The notes: generated by a model from the letters alone, not told the origin. A stretch of DNA of 33,873 bases from Candidatus Aminicenantota bacterium (GCA_011773465.1 WVXO01000064.1:18936-52808); one strand, 5' to 3'; counted from the stretch's first letter, positions 1 through 9,010 are shown. Numbers and translations are program-made.

Positions 1-83
1 ATAGGGAACGGTACTTGAATCGTGAAGGGAAGATACGGCAAAGATTTCAGGAAAATCATCTTTCCTCTAGAATCGTCCAATAG
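1..83 (+). CDS. C-terminal end of an upstream gene (partial, unidentified)
   Basis: From base 3 a reading frame is open for 26 codons and ends at TAG 81-83. The peptide is basic and polar and looks like a natural C-terminus, but it is too short to assign to a family. The stop codon overlaps the ribosome binding site (TAGGAG, 81-86) of the next gene, which is the arrangement expected of two adjacent genes in one transcript. The real gene starts outside the window. It could also be chance, because 26 open codons is short. Confidence 0.45.
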   Translation, partial: RERYLNREGKIRQRFQENHLSSRIVQ

Positions 84-89
84 GAGATC

Positions 90-2315
90 TTGTTGAAAAA
101 AGCACTTGTTTTGCTTTTTACGGCAGTCATAGCATTAATCTCACTTCTCTATGGATTTCAAAAAAAACAGCAATTGTTCCCGCCTGAAAGGCACGAAGTC
201 GAGGTTCGTCTGATTATGGTTGACGTTATTGTTACCAAGGACGGAGAGTTCGTCAAAGACTTAACTAAGGACGATTTTGTGCTTTTTGAGGATGGGATAA
301 GAGTCCCTATAAATTCCTTTGAACTTGTAAGCTTCGATAAGAAAGATTTAAAACTCCCAGAAGAAACGGCAGAGGGAAAGTTGTCCTCTCTTCCGCAAAA
401 TAGGATTGTTGTCATATTTGACGCTATCAATTCCTGGAGAAGAGAAATCCTAAAAGGAAGCGAGAAAATCATCAATGAGCTGGTTTCTATCGCCAAGCTC
501 GGGAATGAAGTCATGGTTCTCCAGCTCAGGAATAGGAGGGGAATAGAGATTATTCAGCCTTTTACCCTGAATGAGGAGCTTATTAAAAATTCTGTTGAAA
601 AAGCAGCAGGGGCTATTTGGAGATTAGACACTGTTATCGAACCTTCATATAAAGCTCAAGTTGGAAGCGAAAGCAGAGCCTCCAGTCCCACCGAAACAGC
701 ACGGCAGCAAGAAGTCGATAATCCGTTTGAGGAAATATATGCTGAGGATATGCAGAGAATATATCATATGAATATGGAAATAAAGCGGTTTGAAAAGACA
801 ATCGGGGGGATTTTAGGTGCATGCAACATGGTCAAAAGCCTACCTGGGAGAAAATACATGCTGCTCATAAGTGCAGGCATTCCGGATCTTTCCCCACCAG
901 ATATGTTTCCCAACATCCTGAGCGGCATCCTCACCGAGAGATTAGATGATGCCTATCGAAATAAAAACTTTGGAAAAAAGGAAGACATAAAAATATTCGA
1001 TCCTTTCAACATACTCGATAAAAAAGTATTTAAGAGTGGAGCAGAAGTCATCACAGAATTAATTCGTTTTGCCAACGCTCATAACATCTCTATCTACTCT
1101 TTAGACTGCGGCACATATGTGAAGCGGCTGTATTCAGGCGCCTCAGCAGAAGGTTTCCAGAAAAACGAAATGGCTCGGCTTCTTTTCAGTGAAGGAGATA
1201 AAATAAGGAAGGTCCAGAATTTAAGGTGGATATCTGAAGACACCGGGGCTGATTCATTGCAGGGAGCCGATAAATTTGAAGAGTTTCGTAGAGTCATAAG
1301 CAGGGATCTAACATATTATTATCAACTGAGTTTCTATGCCCAAAGAAATAAAGCAGACGACAAATACCATAAGATAGACCTCAGCGTTAAGCGTGACGGC
1401 GTTGACACCAGATTCAGAAAAGGCTACACGGACTATTCGAAAAAAGAAACAAATAAGATGCTTCTTGTCACTGCTTTTTATAATCCCTCACTGTACAAAG
1501 AATTGCCTTTTGAAGCAGAACTCATTCCTTTCCTAACAGAATCTGGAAAATACGAGCCCTGGATGAATATCGCTCTACCCGCAAAGGAGTTATTCAGGGA
1601 TAGGTTCGTTGAGTATGCGCCCAAACTATTTAACCTTCATGTCTGGATTAAAGATAAAAATAACAGTGAAAAGGGATATGGAGGCAAAATCAATATTGGA
1701 TTAAACATCAATCCTTCCTTCCTGGATTTTATAAAGAACATTGACTATCTAAGCTATCACTTTAAAGGCCCTGAGTTTAATTTCGGCCAGCGTGAATATC
1801 AGACTATTTTTGCTCTTTTTGATCCTCAGACGAATGAAATCGGGACATGGGAATCGTCTCTCTTCGCTCCTGTGCTCAAGAAGAACAATGAGCGCCTGAT
1901 TATAAACTGTGTTTTAGGTGATATAGTTTCAAATTCTAAAAAGGCTAAAAAGACTTTTTCGCTCTCTAATAAGGATGGAAGTCTTGAGTATGATCAGATC
2001 AAGTTTTTTCCAAAGGTGACGAACCAATTCAAAAAGTGGGAGGGTGTGTCTGTGTTTATGCAGCTTTATCTTCCTCGTGGAAAAACAAAGATCCAGCCAG
2101 AATTCCTGCTTCTTGGTGAGGATAGGCGCCTTCGCCCTCTTCCGAAAGTGCTGCTTTCAGAATTCTGGAATGAGAAATTGAGTGTTTGGAGCTCGATATT
2201 CAAGCTCGACCTCGATCAGGGAATCCTTGGAGAAAATTCTTTGTATGTAGAAATTCCTGAGTCTGAAGAAGGGGCCGTATTAAATAAAGAAATGAAACTG
2301 ACTATAATACGCTAG
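90..2315 (+). CDS. VWFA-related domain protein, exported
   Basis: A protein of 741 residues with an N-terminal hydrophobic signal or anchor (about residues 4-22) and then the pattern of the VWFA-related proteins common in Acidobacteria and Aminicenantes: a beta-strand VDVIVTKDGEFVKDLTKDDF block (about 45-64), then a von Willebrand A-like core starting NRIVVIFDAINS (104-115). The metal-binding DxSxS motif is incomplete, since D111 and S115 are present but the middle serine is isoleucine 113. The C-terminal half (about 440-741) is a family extension of unknown role. The start is TTG 90 or the adjacent TTG 93. GGAG at 83-86 fits 93 better by spacing. It probably lies in the periplasm or on the cell surface. 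Its function is unknown; family members are usually annotated only by the domain. Confidence 0.85.
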   Translation: MLKKALVLLFTAVIALISLLYGFQKKQQLFPPERHEVEVRLIMVDVIVTKDGEFVKDLTKDDFVLFEDGIRVPINSFELVSFDKKDLKLPEETAEGKLSSLPQNRIVVIFDAINSWRREILKGSEKIINELVSIAKLGNEVMVLQLRNRRGIEIIQPFTLNEELIKNSVEKAAGAIWRLDTVIEPSYKAQVGSESRASSPTETARQQEVDNPFEEIYAEDMQRIYHMNMEIKRFEKTIGGILGACNMVKSLPGRKYMLLISAGIPDLSPPDMFPNILSGILTERLDDAYRNKNFGKKEDIKIFDPFNILDKKVFKSGAEVITELIRFANAHNISIYSLDCGTYVKRLYSGASAEGFQKNEMARLLFSEGDKIRKVQNLRWISEDTGADSLQGADKFEEFRRVISRDLTYYYQLSFYAQRNKADDKYHKIDLSVKRDGVDTRFRKGYTDYSKKETNKMLLVTAFYNPSLYKELPFEAELIPFLTESGKYEPWMNIALPAKELFRDRFVEYAPKLFNLHVWIKDKNNSEKGYGGKINIGLNINPSFLDFIKNIDYLSYHFKGPEFNFGQREYQTIFALFDPQTNEIGTWESSLFAPVLKKNNERLIINCVLGDIVSNSKKAKKTFSLSNKDGSLEYDQIKFFPKVTNQFKKWEGVSVFMQLYLPRGKTKIQPEFLLLGEDRRLRPLPKVLLSEFWNEKLSVWSSIFKLDLDQGILGENSLYVEIPESEEGAVLNKEMKLTIIR

Positions 2316-3496
2316 GTACTTTGGGAATAGAAATTATCATAAATAATTTTTATCCTGCCCGGAGCTAATTCTCCTGATCGAATCATTCTTATCAAGAAAT
2401 CGCGAAATTTTTCGCCTTTTTGATTGAATCTTTTCTTTTTCATTAAAGTGTATAAAACTACAGCAAAAACATGCATCCCTTCATCAGCTTCTTGCCATCT
2501 TTTATGTGCCTCGACTTCTATATTTAGTCTTTCATTAATTATCTGTTCGAGCGCTTGAACACAATCTTCTTCTATGAAAGCCTCAAAGGAATTGTAGCCG
2601 TAGGAAGGATTGTGATTCATAACTTTATCCATTAAAAATTCATCCTTTTTCAAAAGGTAAATGACTTTTTTCAGCTCTTTATCGGAAACTAAATCAAAGG
2701 GCGAATGCATCATTTCGTGAATGGCGTTCCTCAATACCACTTCTGTGGGCCAGGCCACATTTGTTAGATAGCGGGTTCCTTTAATTTTAATTCCATGAGG
2801 CTTGGAGAAATAGAGAATATAAGCAGTAATCTTATGCGAAGGGAGCTTGAAGCCTAAGTGGGCTTCTACTTCGCCTGTGATATCATATTTTGGCAATTCT
2901 TCTCGAATTTGTCTTATTGTCTCGTTGACTATGGGAAGAATGTATTTTTTCCAGTAGGATTCAAACTGAGTCTCCTTCAGGAATATTAAGACTGTTTTTA
3001 AATCATTTCGCACTGATTCGTACAGGCGCCAACCGCTATCTGTGTAGTAAGGAGTTTTTTTTAAATTTTTCTTCATGGACTCGCTATTTTGAATTGTCTT
3101 CAACATATCATCTATTGTTTTATCGTCAACGGCTGAGAAATAGAGACAAAGAAAGGCAGAAATGATGCCTCGCTTCTCGTCCTTTATTTTTCTTTTCAGG
3201 CTTGATAATGCTTTTTTCACAGGCTTTTTGAGCCTTTTTTCGAATTCCTCAAACTCAGACTGATAGTGTTTTAGGTAGAATGAGTCTGCCGTTAATGTAT
3301 TCAAGAAGCAAAGCGTATCGTATTTGAGGGAAGGTTCGACCTGCCAATCTGTCAAATAATGTATTCGAATCTCTTCTTGATTCGATTCTTTGTATGTGAC
3401 TGCCCAGAAATGGCCCGTCAATATCAATATCAATAGAATTAAGCAGCAGAAAGTAATAATTAACGAAAATCGTGGTAAAGCATCAAAAAATCTCAT
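2312..3496 (-). CDS. Membrane-anchored protein with HExxH zinc-protease-like motif
   Basis: A protein of 394 residues with one N-terminal transmembrane segment (about 11-34) and a large soluble domain that would lie outside the cytoplasm. It carries HEMMH at residues 260-264, the zincin signature in which two histidines bind zinc and glutamate acts as base. Acidic residues 305-310 (EAFIEE) follow at a distance that could supply a third ligand. I do not recognise the family, so peptidase activity is inferred from the motif alone. It lies 51 bp downstream of the PlsC-like gene on the same strand and may be co-transcribed. Its stop codon overlaps the stop of the convergent upstream gene inside a CTAG palindrome. 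No clear ribosome binding site precedes ATG 3496. Confidence 0.7.
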   Translation of the reverse strand: MRFFDALPRFSLIITFCCLILLILILTGHFWAVTYKESNQEEIRIHYLTDWQVEPSLKYDTLCFLNTLTADSFYLKHYQSEFEEFEKRLKKPVKKALSSLKRKIKDEKRGIISAFLCLYFSAVDDKTIDDMLKTIQNSESMKKNLKKTPYYTDSGWRLYESVRNDLKTVLIFLKETQFESYWKKYILPIVNETIRQIREELPKYDITGEVEAHLGFKLPSHKITAYILYFSKPHGIKIKGTRYLTNVAWPTEVVLRNAIHEMMHSPFDLVSDKELKKVIYLLKKDEFLMDKVMNHNPSYGYNSFEAFIEEDCVQALEQIINERLNIEVEAHKRWQEADEGMHVFAVVLYTLMKKKRFNQKGEKFRDFLIRMIRSGELAPGRIKIIYDNFYSQST

Positions 3497-3547
3497 AACC
3501 GAACCGAATGCTATTTTAAGACCAAATAAGAGCTATTATTCTTATTA

Positions 3548-4411
3548 TTACTCTTTTTTCAGAGTGTCGTAAATTACCTGCTGAAGATTCTTTACAAACT
3601 CCACTTTTTCAGATTTTGAAGGGTTAGCGTTTTTAAAAAATAACGGGGGCAAAAACTCAACAGTAAGGCAAGGCCTCTGGTAGTTTTTTATCTTGACCAA
3701 ATTCAGAAGCCACCTTATGGCCTTATAAACAATAATTCTATCAGCCACATAATGCCAATATGTCTTTTGGCAGACCATCGGTTTTTCCTTTACAACACCG
3801 GGCACGATTTTCACTACCTTTCCGCGCTTGTAAAGCCAGCTTGCCAGCGTGGGAACTACTGTATTGTAAACAGGATTTTCAACCGTCTCATATGTCTTGC
3901 CTGCACTGGGCGCAATCGCAAGAGGAATATCATCTTCCAGGCTTTCAATGCATTTATCCAAGGCTTCTTTATTAATTCTTTGTTTCGTGAGCTTTTCTTG
4001 CTTTGTGAAAGGCTCATTTAGCTCTACACCAATCGAGCCGTATCTGTTTGTCTGAGCAATCACCCATCGAGCTAGATAATGGATGAATTTATTGCAGCAT
4101 AATTTTGCCAAGCGGTTCTTCTTTATCTTTTTTCGTACCCGATGAGGAAAAATGGCGTCCTCGATATCTCTCTTTAGCGTCGGCAAGTATTTCTCGTGTG
4201 TAAGTGTGATATCACCCAAGCCTCTTATATTGGGTTTTGATGGAGCAGCCACCATTAAAAAGAAGCCTTCGGTTCGTCGGGTTATATGATTGTGGGCATA
4301 TATTATCGGTCCCTCTTCGGGAATATTTTCCAATCCAACGGCTTTTGGCTTGGGACAAATAGGTATTGTTCTTAATAAACTTCGTAGAGTATTGTATGAG
4401 AAAGTTATCAT
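3548..4411 (-). CDS. PlsC-like acyltransferase, divergent motifs
   Basis: A protein of 287 residues resembling the 1-acyl-glycerol-3-phosphate acyltransferase (PlsC/LPLAT) fold. The segment GLENIPEEGPIIYAHNH (26-42) matches the usual entry into motif I, and IAPSAGKTYE (166-175) sits where FPEGTRS (motif III) belongs. A typical member would transfer an acyl chain to a lysophospholipid at the inner membrane face. Here the catalytic H-x4-D is not intact: after H42 the fifth position is threonine, and after H40 it is arginine. The EGT of motif III is also replaced. It may therefore have another substrate or be non-catalytic. It is followed by the HExxH gene on the same strand. The region upstream of the ATG has only a weak GAGAG-like ribosome binding site. 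Confidence 0.65.
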   Translation of the reverse strand: MITFSYNTLRSLLRTIPICPKPKAVGLENIPEEGPIIYAHNHITRRTEGFFLMVAAPSKPNIRGLGDITLTHEKYLPTLKRDIEDAIFPHRVRKKIKKNRLAKLCCNKFIHYLARWVIAQTNRYGSIGVELNEPFTKQEKLTKQRINKEALDKCIESLEDDIPLAIAPSAGKTYETVENPVYNTVVPTLASWLYKRGKVVKIVPGVVKEKPMVCQKTYWHYVADRIIVYKAIRWLLNLVKIKNYQRPCLTVEFLPPLFFKNANPSKSEKVEFVKNLQQVIYDTLKKE

Positions 4412-4799
4412 CTCTCGGATAAGGGAACCCTTTTGATTCTTAAAACTATAAAAATTTTGCTCATCATCAATGCTCCCCTTTGTTTATTTTACTTTTTTTT
4501 TCTTGATTTTTCTACTGATAATTTAAGTTACTCCAATATAAATGGGGTCAGGCCCCATTTTCTGAAAAAGAGACCTGGCACCATTTTTCCCAAGATTAAG
4601 ATGCTTTAATCGCATATACGGTTACACTTCAGCCTTAGGTTATAAAGGTCAATAGTTTAAAAGGAATAATATCTATGAAGGTTAGTATCTAGAAGAGATG
4701 ATATTTGTAAGGAGCAATACTCATGAGGGATTAAGCACTAAATTTAATGGATGGCGCAAGCTGGATATTCTTTTTAAAGCTGAAAATAAAGAGATTTGA
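4412..4799. other. Gene-free region between divergent and minus-strand genes
   Basis: This holds no coding sequence I can support. It contains the AAATGGGG palindrome (listed separately) and, further right, two imperfect copies of a roughly 25-bp sequence (about 4661-4685 and 4709-4735), each beginning AAGGA and containing a short ATG followed within a few codons by a stop. These look like decayed repeat units, not mini-genes. Confidence 0.5.
4540..4588. repeat. REP-like palindrome, copy 1, with degenerate second half
   Basis: Bases 4540-4547 (AAATGGGG) and 4553-4560 (CCCCATTT) form a perfect 8-bp inverted repeat around TCAGG. At 4574-4588, CCTGGCACCATTTTT is a diverged inverted copy of the left arm plus loop, so the whole unit is a nested inverted repeat. 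The same core recurs at 14870-14890 and 24726-24746. Short palindromes of this kind are typical of REP elements moved by REP-associated tyrosine transposases (established for that class). No such transposase is in this window. Confidence 0.75.
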
Positions 4800-5063
4800 T
4801 TATTTATTTTTTTTTGTATCAGGCAGGTTCCAGACATCTATTTCCTCGATCTTGCCAAATACATTCTTAAAGACAAGCTTGGCAGTTTTTTCCTCCTCTC
4901 GCTCATCTTGTTCAAAGATCACAACTTTCTTGAGGAATCCCCTGTGCTCAAAATATTCTTTTGCTTTAATGCTTGCTTCTCTCCACGAATAAGCCTCTTT
5001 GTCTTTAAAAACAGGGAACTCAGATGTTTCATTAAATCCCTTAATAAAAAATTTCTTCTCCAT
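4800..5063 (-). CDS. Small hypothetical protein (87 aa)
   Basis: A charged, lysine- and glutamate-rich protein of 87 residues without signal peptide or membrane segment, probably cytoplasmic. I do not recognise the family. The sequence alternates aromatic and charged residues (KFFIKGF, VVIFEQDE, AKLVFKNVFG), suggesting a small alpha/beta domain. Support that it is real: a strong GGAGG ribosome binding site about 5-7 bases before ATG 5061-5063 on the minus strand, and balanced codon use. The overlapping plus-strand frame lacks such a site. It has no close co-directional neighbour and is likely transcribed alone. Confidence 0.65.
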   Translation of the reverse strand: MEKKFFIKGFNETSEFPVFKDKEAYSWREASIKAKEYFEHRGFLKKVVIFEQDEREEEKTAKLVFKNVFGKIEEIDVWNLPDTKKNK

Positions 5064-5336
5064 TCATTCCTCCTCTCTAATTTATGAGCTATAAAACCTT
5101 GGATTTACTTTCCTAGCATATAATTTAGTCGAGATAACTCATTAAAAATTGCATTGACGATCTTTCTGCTGCCTAGAGTCGGAGGGTGAATGTGCGTAGA
5201 TGACTTATGACATACAAAAAAATGATTTTTTTGAAGACAGGAATTTCCTTTCTTGGATGGTGATGATTCTCTATATGCTTTGCTAAATTTGAATCCCGGC
5301 GTTAAAATGAGACAGAAAAAATTACAGGAGGAAGCT

Positions 5337-7607
5337 ATGAAGAGGCTTTTCGTTTTTATATCCTTTCTGCCTATATTTCTTTTATTATTTTCCTGCGCAT
5401 CACAGCCGAAACCAGAAGAGCATTCTCCTCTTCTCAATCTGGAGCGTATTTTCAGCTCCAAGGAATTCACGACTGAGCGTCTCGGTGCCACTCGTTGGCT
5501 GAACAACAGGAATGCTTTTACGGTCCTGGAATCTTCAGAGTCGAATTCAGACGCCAAGGATGTTGTCCTTTATGATCCTGAGACCGGAGTACGTGAAATT
5601 CTTGTGCCTGCCAGCCAGCTAATTCCTCCCGGTCAATCAAAACCTCTCTCAATCGATAGTTATGATTGGTCTTCGGATGGAAAAAAGCTCCTTGTCTTCA
5701 CCAATACAAAACGTGTTTGGCGTCAGAATACTCGAGGAGATTACTGGATTCTTGACTTAGACTATTGGGGCTTGCATAAGCTTGGAGGAGGCACAGAGCC
5801 TTCTACACTCATGTTTGCCAAGTTTTCCCCTGAGGGCAATCGAGTCGGATATGTCCACAAAAACAACATCTACGTGGAGGACCTGAAAGATCATCGGATA
5901 GAGCAGTTAACAAAGGATGGCTCTCAGACAATAATCAACGGAACTTTTGACTGGGTTTATGAAGAGGAATTATCACTCAGGGATGGGTATCGATGGAGTC
6001 CGGATGGAAAATGGATAGCCTACTGGCAGCTTAATACAGAAGGGGTAAAGACTTTTTATCTAATCAACAACACTGATTCACTCTACCCCAGGCTTATCCC
6101 CATCCAGTATCCCAAAGTCGGCGAGATAAACTCTTCGAGCCGTATCGGAGTGGTAAGTGCAGAAGGAGGGGAGACGCGCTGGCTTGAATTGCCCGGAAAT
6201 CCGAGAAACCATTATATCGCCCGCATGGATTGGGCGAATAACTCGAGAGATGTCTGTTTCCAGCGTCTTAACCGTCTCCAGAACACCAACTGGGTTATGC
6301 TGGGCGATATTCAGACCCGAGAAGTGCGGACGATTCTGACTGAACAAGATGATGCCTGGGTCGATGTAAACAATGGCCTGCATTGGCTGGATAAGGGAAG
6401 ACACTTCACCTGGATAAGCGAACGAGACGGTTGGAGGCACATTTATATAGCCTCTCGGGACTGGAAGCAATTTGGGCTTCTAACTCCTGGCGAATACGAC
6501 ATAGTCAGCCTGGAAAGTGTAGATGAGGAGGGAGGCTGGGTGTATTTTACAGCTTCACCTGATAATCCTACGCAACGCTATCTTTACAGGGTACCGTTAG
6601 ACGGCTCAGGGCAGGCTGAACGAGTAACGCCTTCTAATCAAAGCGGCACACATAGCTATCGGATTTCCCCTGATTCACGTTGGGCTTTTCACACCTTCTC
6701 CGCATTTGATGAGCCGCCCGTAACAACACTTGTGAGTTTACCTGAACATGAGGCTGTGCGCACTCTAGTTGATAATTCTGGGCTTCGGAAGAAGATCAAA
6801 GCTCTCAAAAGACTGCCAGTCGAATTTTTCCGGGTGGAAATAGAGAAAGGAGTCAAACTTGATGGATGGTGTATGAAACCAGCTGATTTTGATCCTGGAA
6901 AGCGCTATCCTTTGCTCTTTTTTGTTTATGGCGAGCCTGCTGGGACCACCGTCGTGGATAGATGGGGTGGAAAACGCTATTTGTGGCATCTCATGCTATG
7001 CCAGCAAGGTTATTTGGTCATGAGCGTGGATAATCGCGGGACTAGAGTACCACGAGGAAGGGAATGGCGGAAAAGCATATACCGCCAGATAGGAATTCTT
7101 GCTTCTGCTGACCAGGCGGCAGCAACAAGGGCCATAATTAAGCGCTGGCCTTATGTGGATTCAAGCCGCATCGGGATTTGGGGTTGGAGTGCGGGAGGCT
7201 CCATGAGTCTTAATGCCATATTCAGGTATCCCGAGCTCTATCAGACAGCCATGGCCATAGCCTTTGTCAGTGACCAGCGCTACTATGACACGATTTATCA
7301 GGAGAGATACATGGGACTTCCCGATGATAATGATGGAGGTTTCAAGAAAGGCTCCCCGATTACCTTTGCCCATCAACTGGAAGGGAACCTGCTTGTTGTT
7401 CATGGAACAGGGGATGATAACGTCCATTATCAGAACTTTGAGGCGCTTGTGAACGAATTGATCAAGCATAATAAACAATTCACGATGATGTCATACCCGA
7501 ACCGAACTCACGGAATTAAAGAAGGAAAAAACACAACGCGCCATCTTTATGAGTTGTTGACAAGATATCTGAAAGAGAACTTGCCACCAGGACCGGCATC
7601 GGAATAG
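5337..7607 (+). CDS. Dipeptidyl-peptidase IV-type S9 peptidase, lipoprotein
   Basis: A protein of 756 residues that removes N-terminal X-Pro or X-Ala dipeptides from peptides, by family. Start ATG 5337 is chosen because AGGAGG lies 5 bases upstream and it opens a lipoprotein signal peptide ending in the lipobox LFSC (C20). An in-frame ATG at 5253 adds 28 residues with no signal character. An N-terminal beta-propeller (about 50-500) carries the double glutamate DWVYEE (E209, E210) that anchors the substrate N-terminus in DPP-IV. The alpha/beta hydrolase domain has GWSAGG (S618), GTGDDNVH (D693) and NRTHG (H725), with spacing close to human DPP4 (S630, D708, H740). It would be anchored to a membrane facing the periplasm or surface. 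Confidence 0.95.
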   Translation: MKRLFVFISFLPIFLLLFSCASQPKPEEHSPLLNLERIFSSKEFTTERLGATRWLNNRNAFTVLESSESNSDAKDVVLYDPETGVREILVPASQLIPPGQSKPLSIDSYDWSSDGKKLLVFTNTKRVWRQNTRGDYWILDLDYWGLHKLGGGTEPSTLMFAKFSPEGNRVGYVHKNNIYVEDLKDHRIEQLTKDGSQTIINGTFDWVYEEELSLRDGYRWSPDGKWIAYWQLNTEGVKTFYLINNTDSLYPRLIPIQYPKVGEINSSSRIGVVSAEGGETRWLELPGNPRNHYIARMDWANNSRDVCFQRLNRLQNTNWVMLGDIQTREVRTILTEQDDAWVDVNNGLHWLDKGRHFTWISERDGWRHIYIASRDWKQFGLLTPGEYDIVSLESVDEEGGWVYFTASPDNPTQRYLYRVPLDGSGQAERVTPSNQSGTHSYRISPDSRWAFHTFSAFDEPPVTTLVSLPEHEAVRTLVDNSGLRKKIKALKRLPVEFFRVEIEKGVKLDGWCMKPADFDPGKRYPLLFFVYGEPAGTTVVDRWGGKRYLWHLMLCQQGYLVMSVDNRGTRVPRGREWRKSIYRQIGILASADQAAATRAIIKRWPYVDSSRIGIWGWSAGGSMSLNAIFRYPELYQTAMAIAFVSDQRYYDTIYQERYMGLPDDNDGGFKKGSPITFAHQLEGNLLVVHGTGDDNVHYQNFEALVNELIKHNKQFTMMSYPNRTHGIKEGKNTTRHLYELLTRYLKENLPPGPASE

Positions 7608-7673
7608 CGCTGATGGCTAAATATTTGGCATTCCTGATAAATGGGTGATTTGGAAAATTTCATCTTTTGTATT

Positions 7674-7702
7674 TTGACACCAAATTTTTCCTCTGCTATA
7701 GT
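7674..7702 (+). promoter_or_regulatory. Sigma-70-like promoter
   Basis: TTGACA at 7674-7679 and TATAGT at 7697-7702 are separated by exactly 17 bp: a perfect -35 and a -10 with one mismatch. It points at the gene starting at 7854, leaving a leader of roughly 145 bases in which I see no clear riboswitch. Confidence 0.65.
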
Positions 7703-7853
7703 TTTAAAGCGATTATATCTTCGGTCCACCTAAGATGATAAATATTATGGTTTGCAGCCTTAAAAAACTGGTTCCTCTAAGAGGGAAGGCATGCTTTTCC
7801 TTTACTGATAGAGCGAGATACCTAATCTTTACATATGAAGTGAAAAAAGAAGG

Positions 7854-8477
7854 ATGGACTTAGAAAACATCATCCCCATCATCATAGCCTTTGTGACCGC
7901 TTTTTTACTCCCATTTTTTCTTTCAAAACGAAAGAAAGAAGGTCACAAAAAGTTCGAAGAGTTTCGTCGCCATCTTCTTGGAATAGGAGTAGGATTCGCT
8001 GAGCTGGATAAAGAGAGCGAGCAGGCAAAGCTAGGAAAAAAGATTTCCAGGGCGCAGAAATCTGAAGGTGTTTTTGCTTTAGAGGAAAAAAATATTGATT
8101 TTATTATTGTTACCAGTGTGGCCAGCCAGTACGGTGTTAATTATTTCATCGAATATTTTGTAAAAAGCACCTTCCATTTGAGAGAAGAATCCCTCAAAAA
8201 GACGAAGATGGTGAAAAAGAAAGGCTCGCTTTTTGGGAGTAAGGTGGCGGATATAATATGGAAAGGAGACCAGTATCTGGCTCAAAAGCTCAACCTGGAT
8301 TATGAGCTCAAGCACAGGCTGCTCCAAGCTGGCCTGAATAAGTTCAAAGGTAGCATTCTGATTATCCCTGAGCGGAAGCATGGATACACCAGGATAAAGA
8401 CGGAATATAATCTTCCTTCTCCGGATATGTTCTATGCGATTGATTCTGTTGCTAAATACCTGAGGTCTGGAATATAG
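7854..8477 (+). CDS. Membrane-anchored hypothetical protein (207 aa)
   Basis: A protein of 207 residues with one N-terminal transmembrane helix (about 6-23) followed by a basic stop (KRKKEGHKK), so the remaining soluble part is probably cytoplasmic. The body has a mixed alpha/beta character with hydrophobic strands (IDFIIVTSVAS around 83; SILIIPERK around 167). I do not recognise the family. No good ribosome binding site is seen: AGAAGG abuts the ATG. A sigma-70-like promoter lies 150 bp upstream. The THEP1-type NTPase gene starts 33 bp downstream on the same strand, so the two may be co-transcribed. Confidence 0.65.
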   Translation: MDLENIIPIIIAFVTAFLLPFFLSKRKKEGHKKFEEFRRHLLGIGVGFAELDKESEQAKLGKKISRAQKSEGVFALEEKNIDFIIVTSVASQYGVNYFIEYFVKSTFHLREESLKKTKMVKKKGSLFGSKVADIIWKGDQYLAQKLNLDYELKHRLLQAGLNKFKGSILIIPERKHGYTRIKTEYNLPSPDMFYAIDSVAKYLRSGI

Positions 8478-8510
8478 CCCAACAACTGAAGTTAAATCCA
8501 AAAAAAATAA

Positions 8511-9008
8511 ATGAATATTTTCGTAACTGGCAATCCAAGGAGCGGCAAATCCACCTTAATACAAAGATTATTGGATGAAATTTCCGATAAAAATGTTTCT
8601 GGCTTCATAACGCCCGAGATAAGGATTAATGATGCTAGACAGGGTTTTAAAATAATTGATTTGGCTTCAAAAGAAGAAGAAATTTTAGCTTCTCTTAATA
8701 TAAAGCATGGGCCTAGCGTGTCAAAATACAAAGTCAACGTAGAAGGTATTGACGCCATCATGGACAAGTTCTTGGAGAGTTATGAAAGCTCAGAATATGT
8801 GATTATAGATGAGATTGGGATGATGGAGTTTTATTCAAAAAAGTTTAGGGAAACTGTCAGAATGGTGCTTGATTCTGACAAGAAGGTCGTAGCAACTCTA
8901 TCCAAGAAATTTGTAAAAAAATATAAAGATGAAGGGCAAATTTACACTTTAACAAGGGAAAATTTTGAGGAGGTCTATGATAAAGTTCTGAGGGAAATAA
9001 AGGGATAA
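8511..9008 (+). CDS. THEP1-type nucleoside-triphosphatase
   Basis: A P-loop NTPase of 165 residues matching the THEP1 family (nucleoside-5'-triphosphate hydrolases found in thermophiles and, as NTPCR, in animals). Walker A is GNPRSGKST (7-15) right after the first strand. The next block SGFITPEIRINDARQGFKIIDLAS is typical of the family, and Walker B with catalytic acid is VIIDEIGMME (about 98-107). The length is close to the usual 170-180 residues. It hydrolyses ATP/GTP and related nucleotides slowly in characterised members; the cellular role is unclear. It is cytoplasmic and ends 2 bp before the stop of the convergent PilZ gene. Confidence 0.88.
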   Translation: MNIFVTGNPRSGKSTLIQRLLDEISDKNVSGFITPEIRINDARQGFKIIDLASKEEEILASLNIKHGPSVSKYKVNVEGIDAIMDKFLESYESSEYVIIDEIGMMEFYSKKFRETVRMVLDSDKKVVATLSKKFVKKYKDEGQIYTLTRENFEEVYDKVLREIKG

Positions 9009-9010
9009 AG

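Noticed and set aside
5253-5336. Start of the DPP-IV gene at ATG 5253
   Set aside because: The 28 extra residues break the lipoprotein signal peptide. ATG 5337 has AGGAGG 5 bases upstream.
5105-5557. Minus-strand frame of 150 codons over the start of the DPP-IV gene
   Set aside because: It lies opposite a well-supported gene, lacks a ribosome binding site, and has low-complexity, Ser/Arg/Cys-rich composition typical of an antisense shadow.
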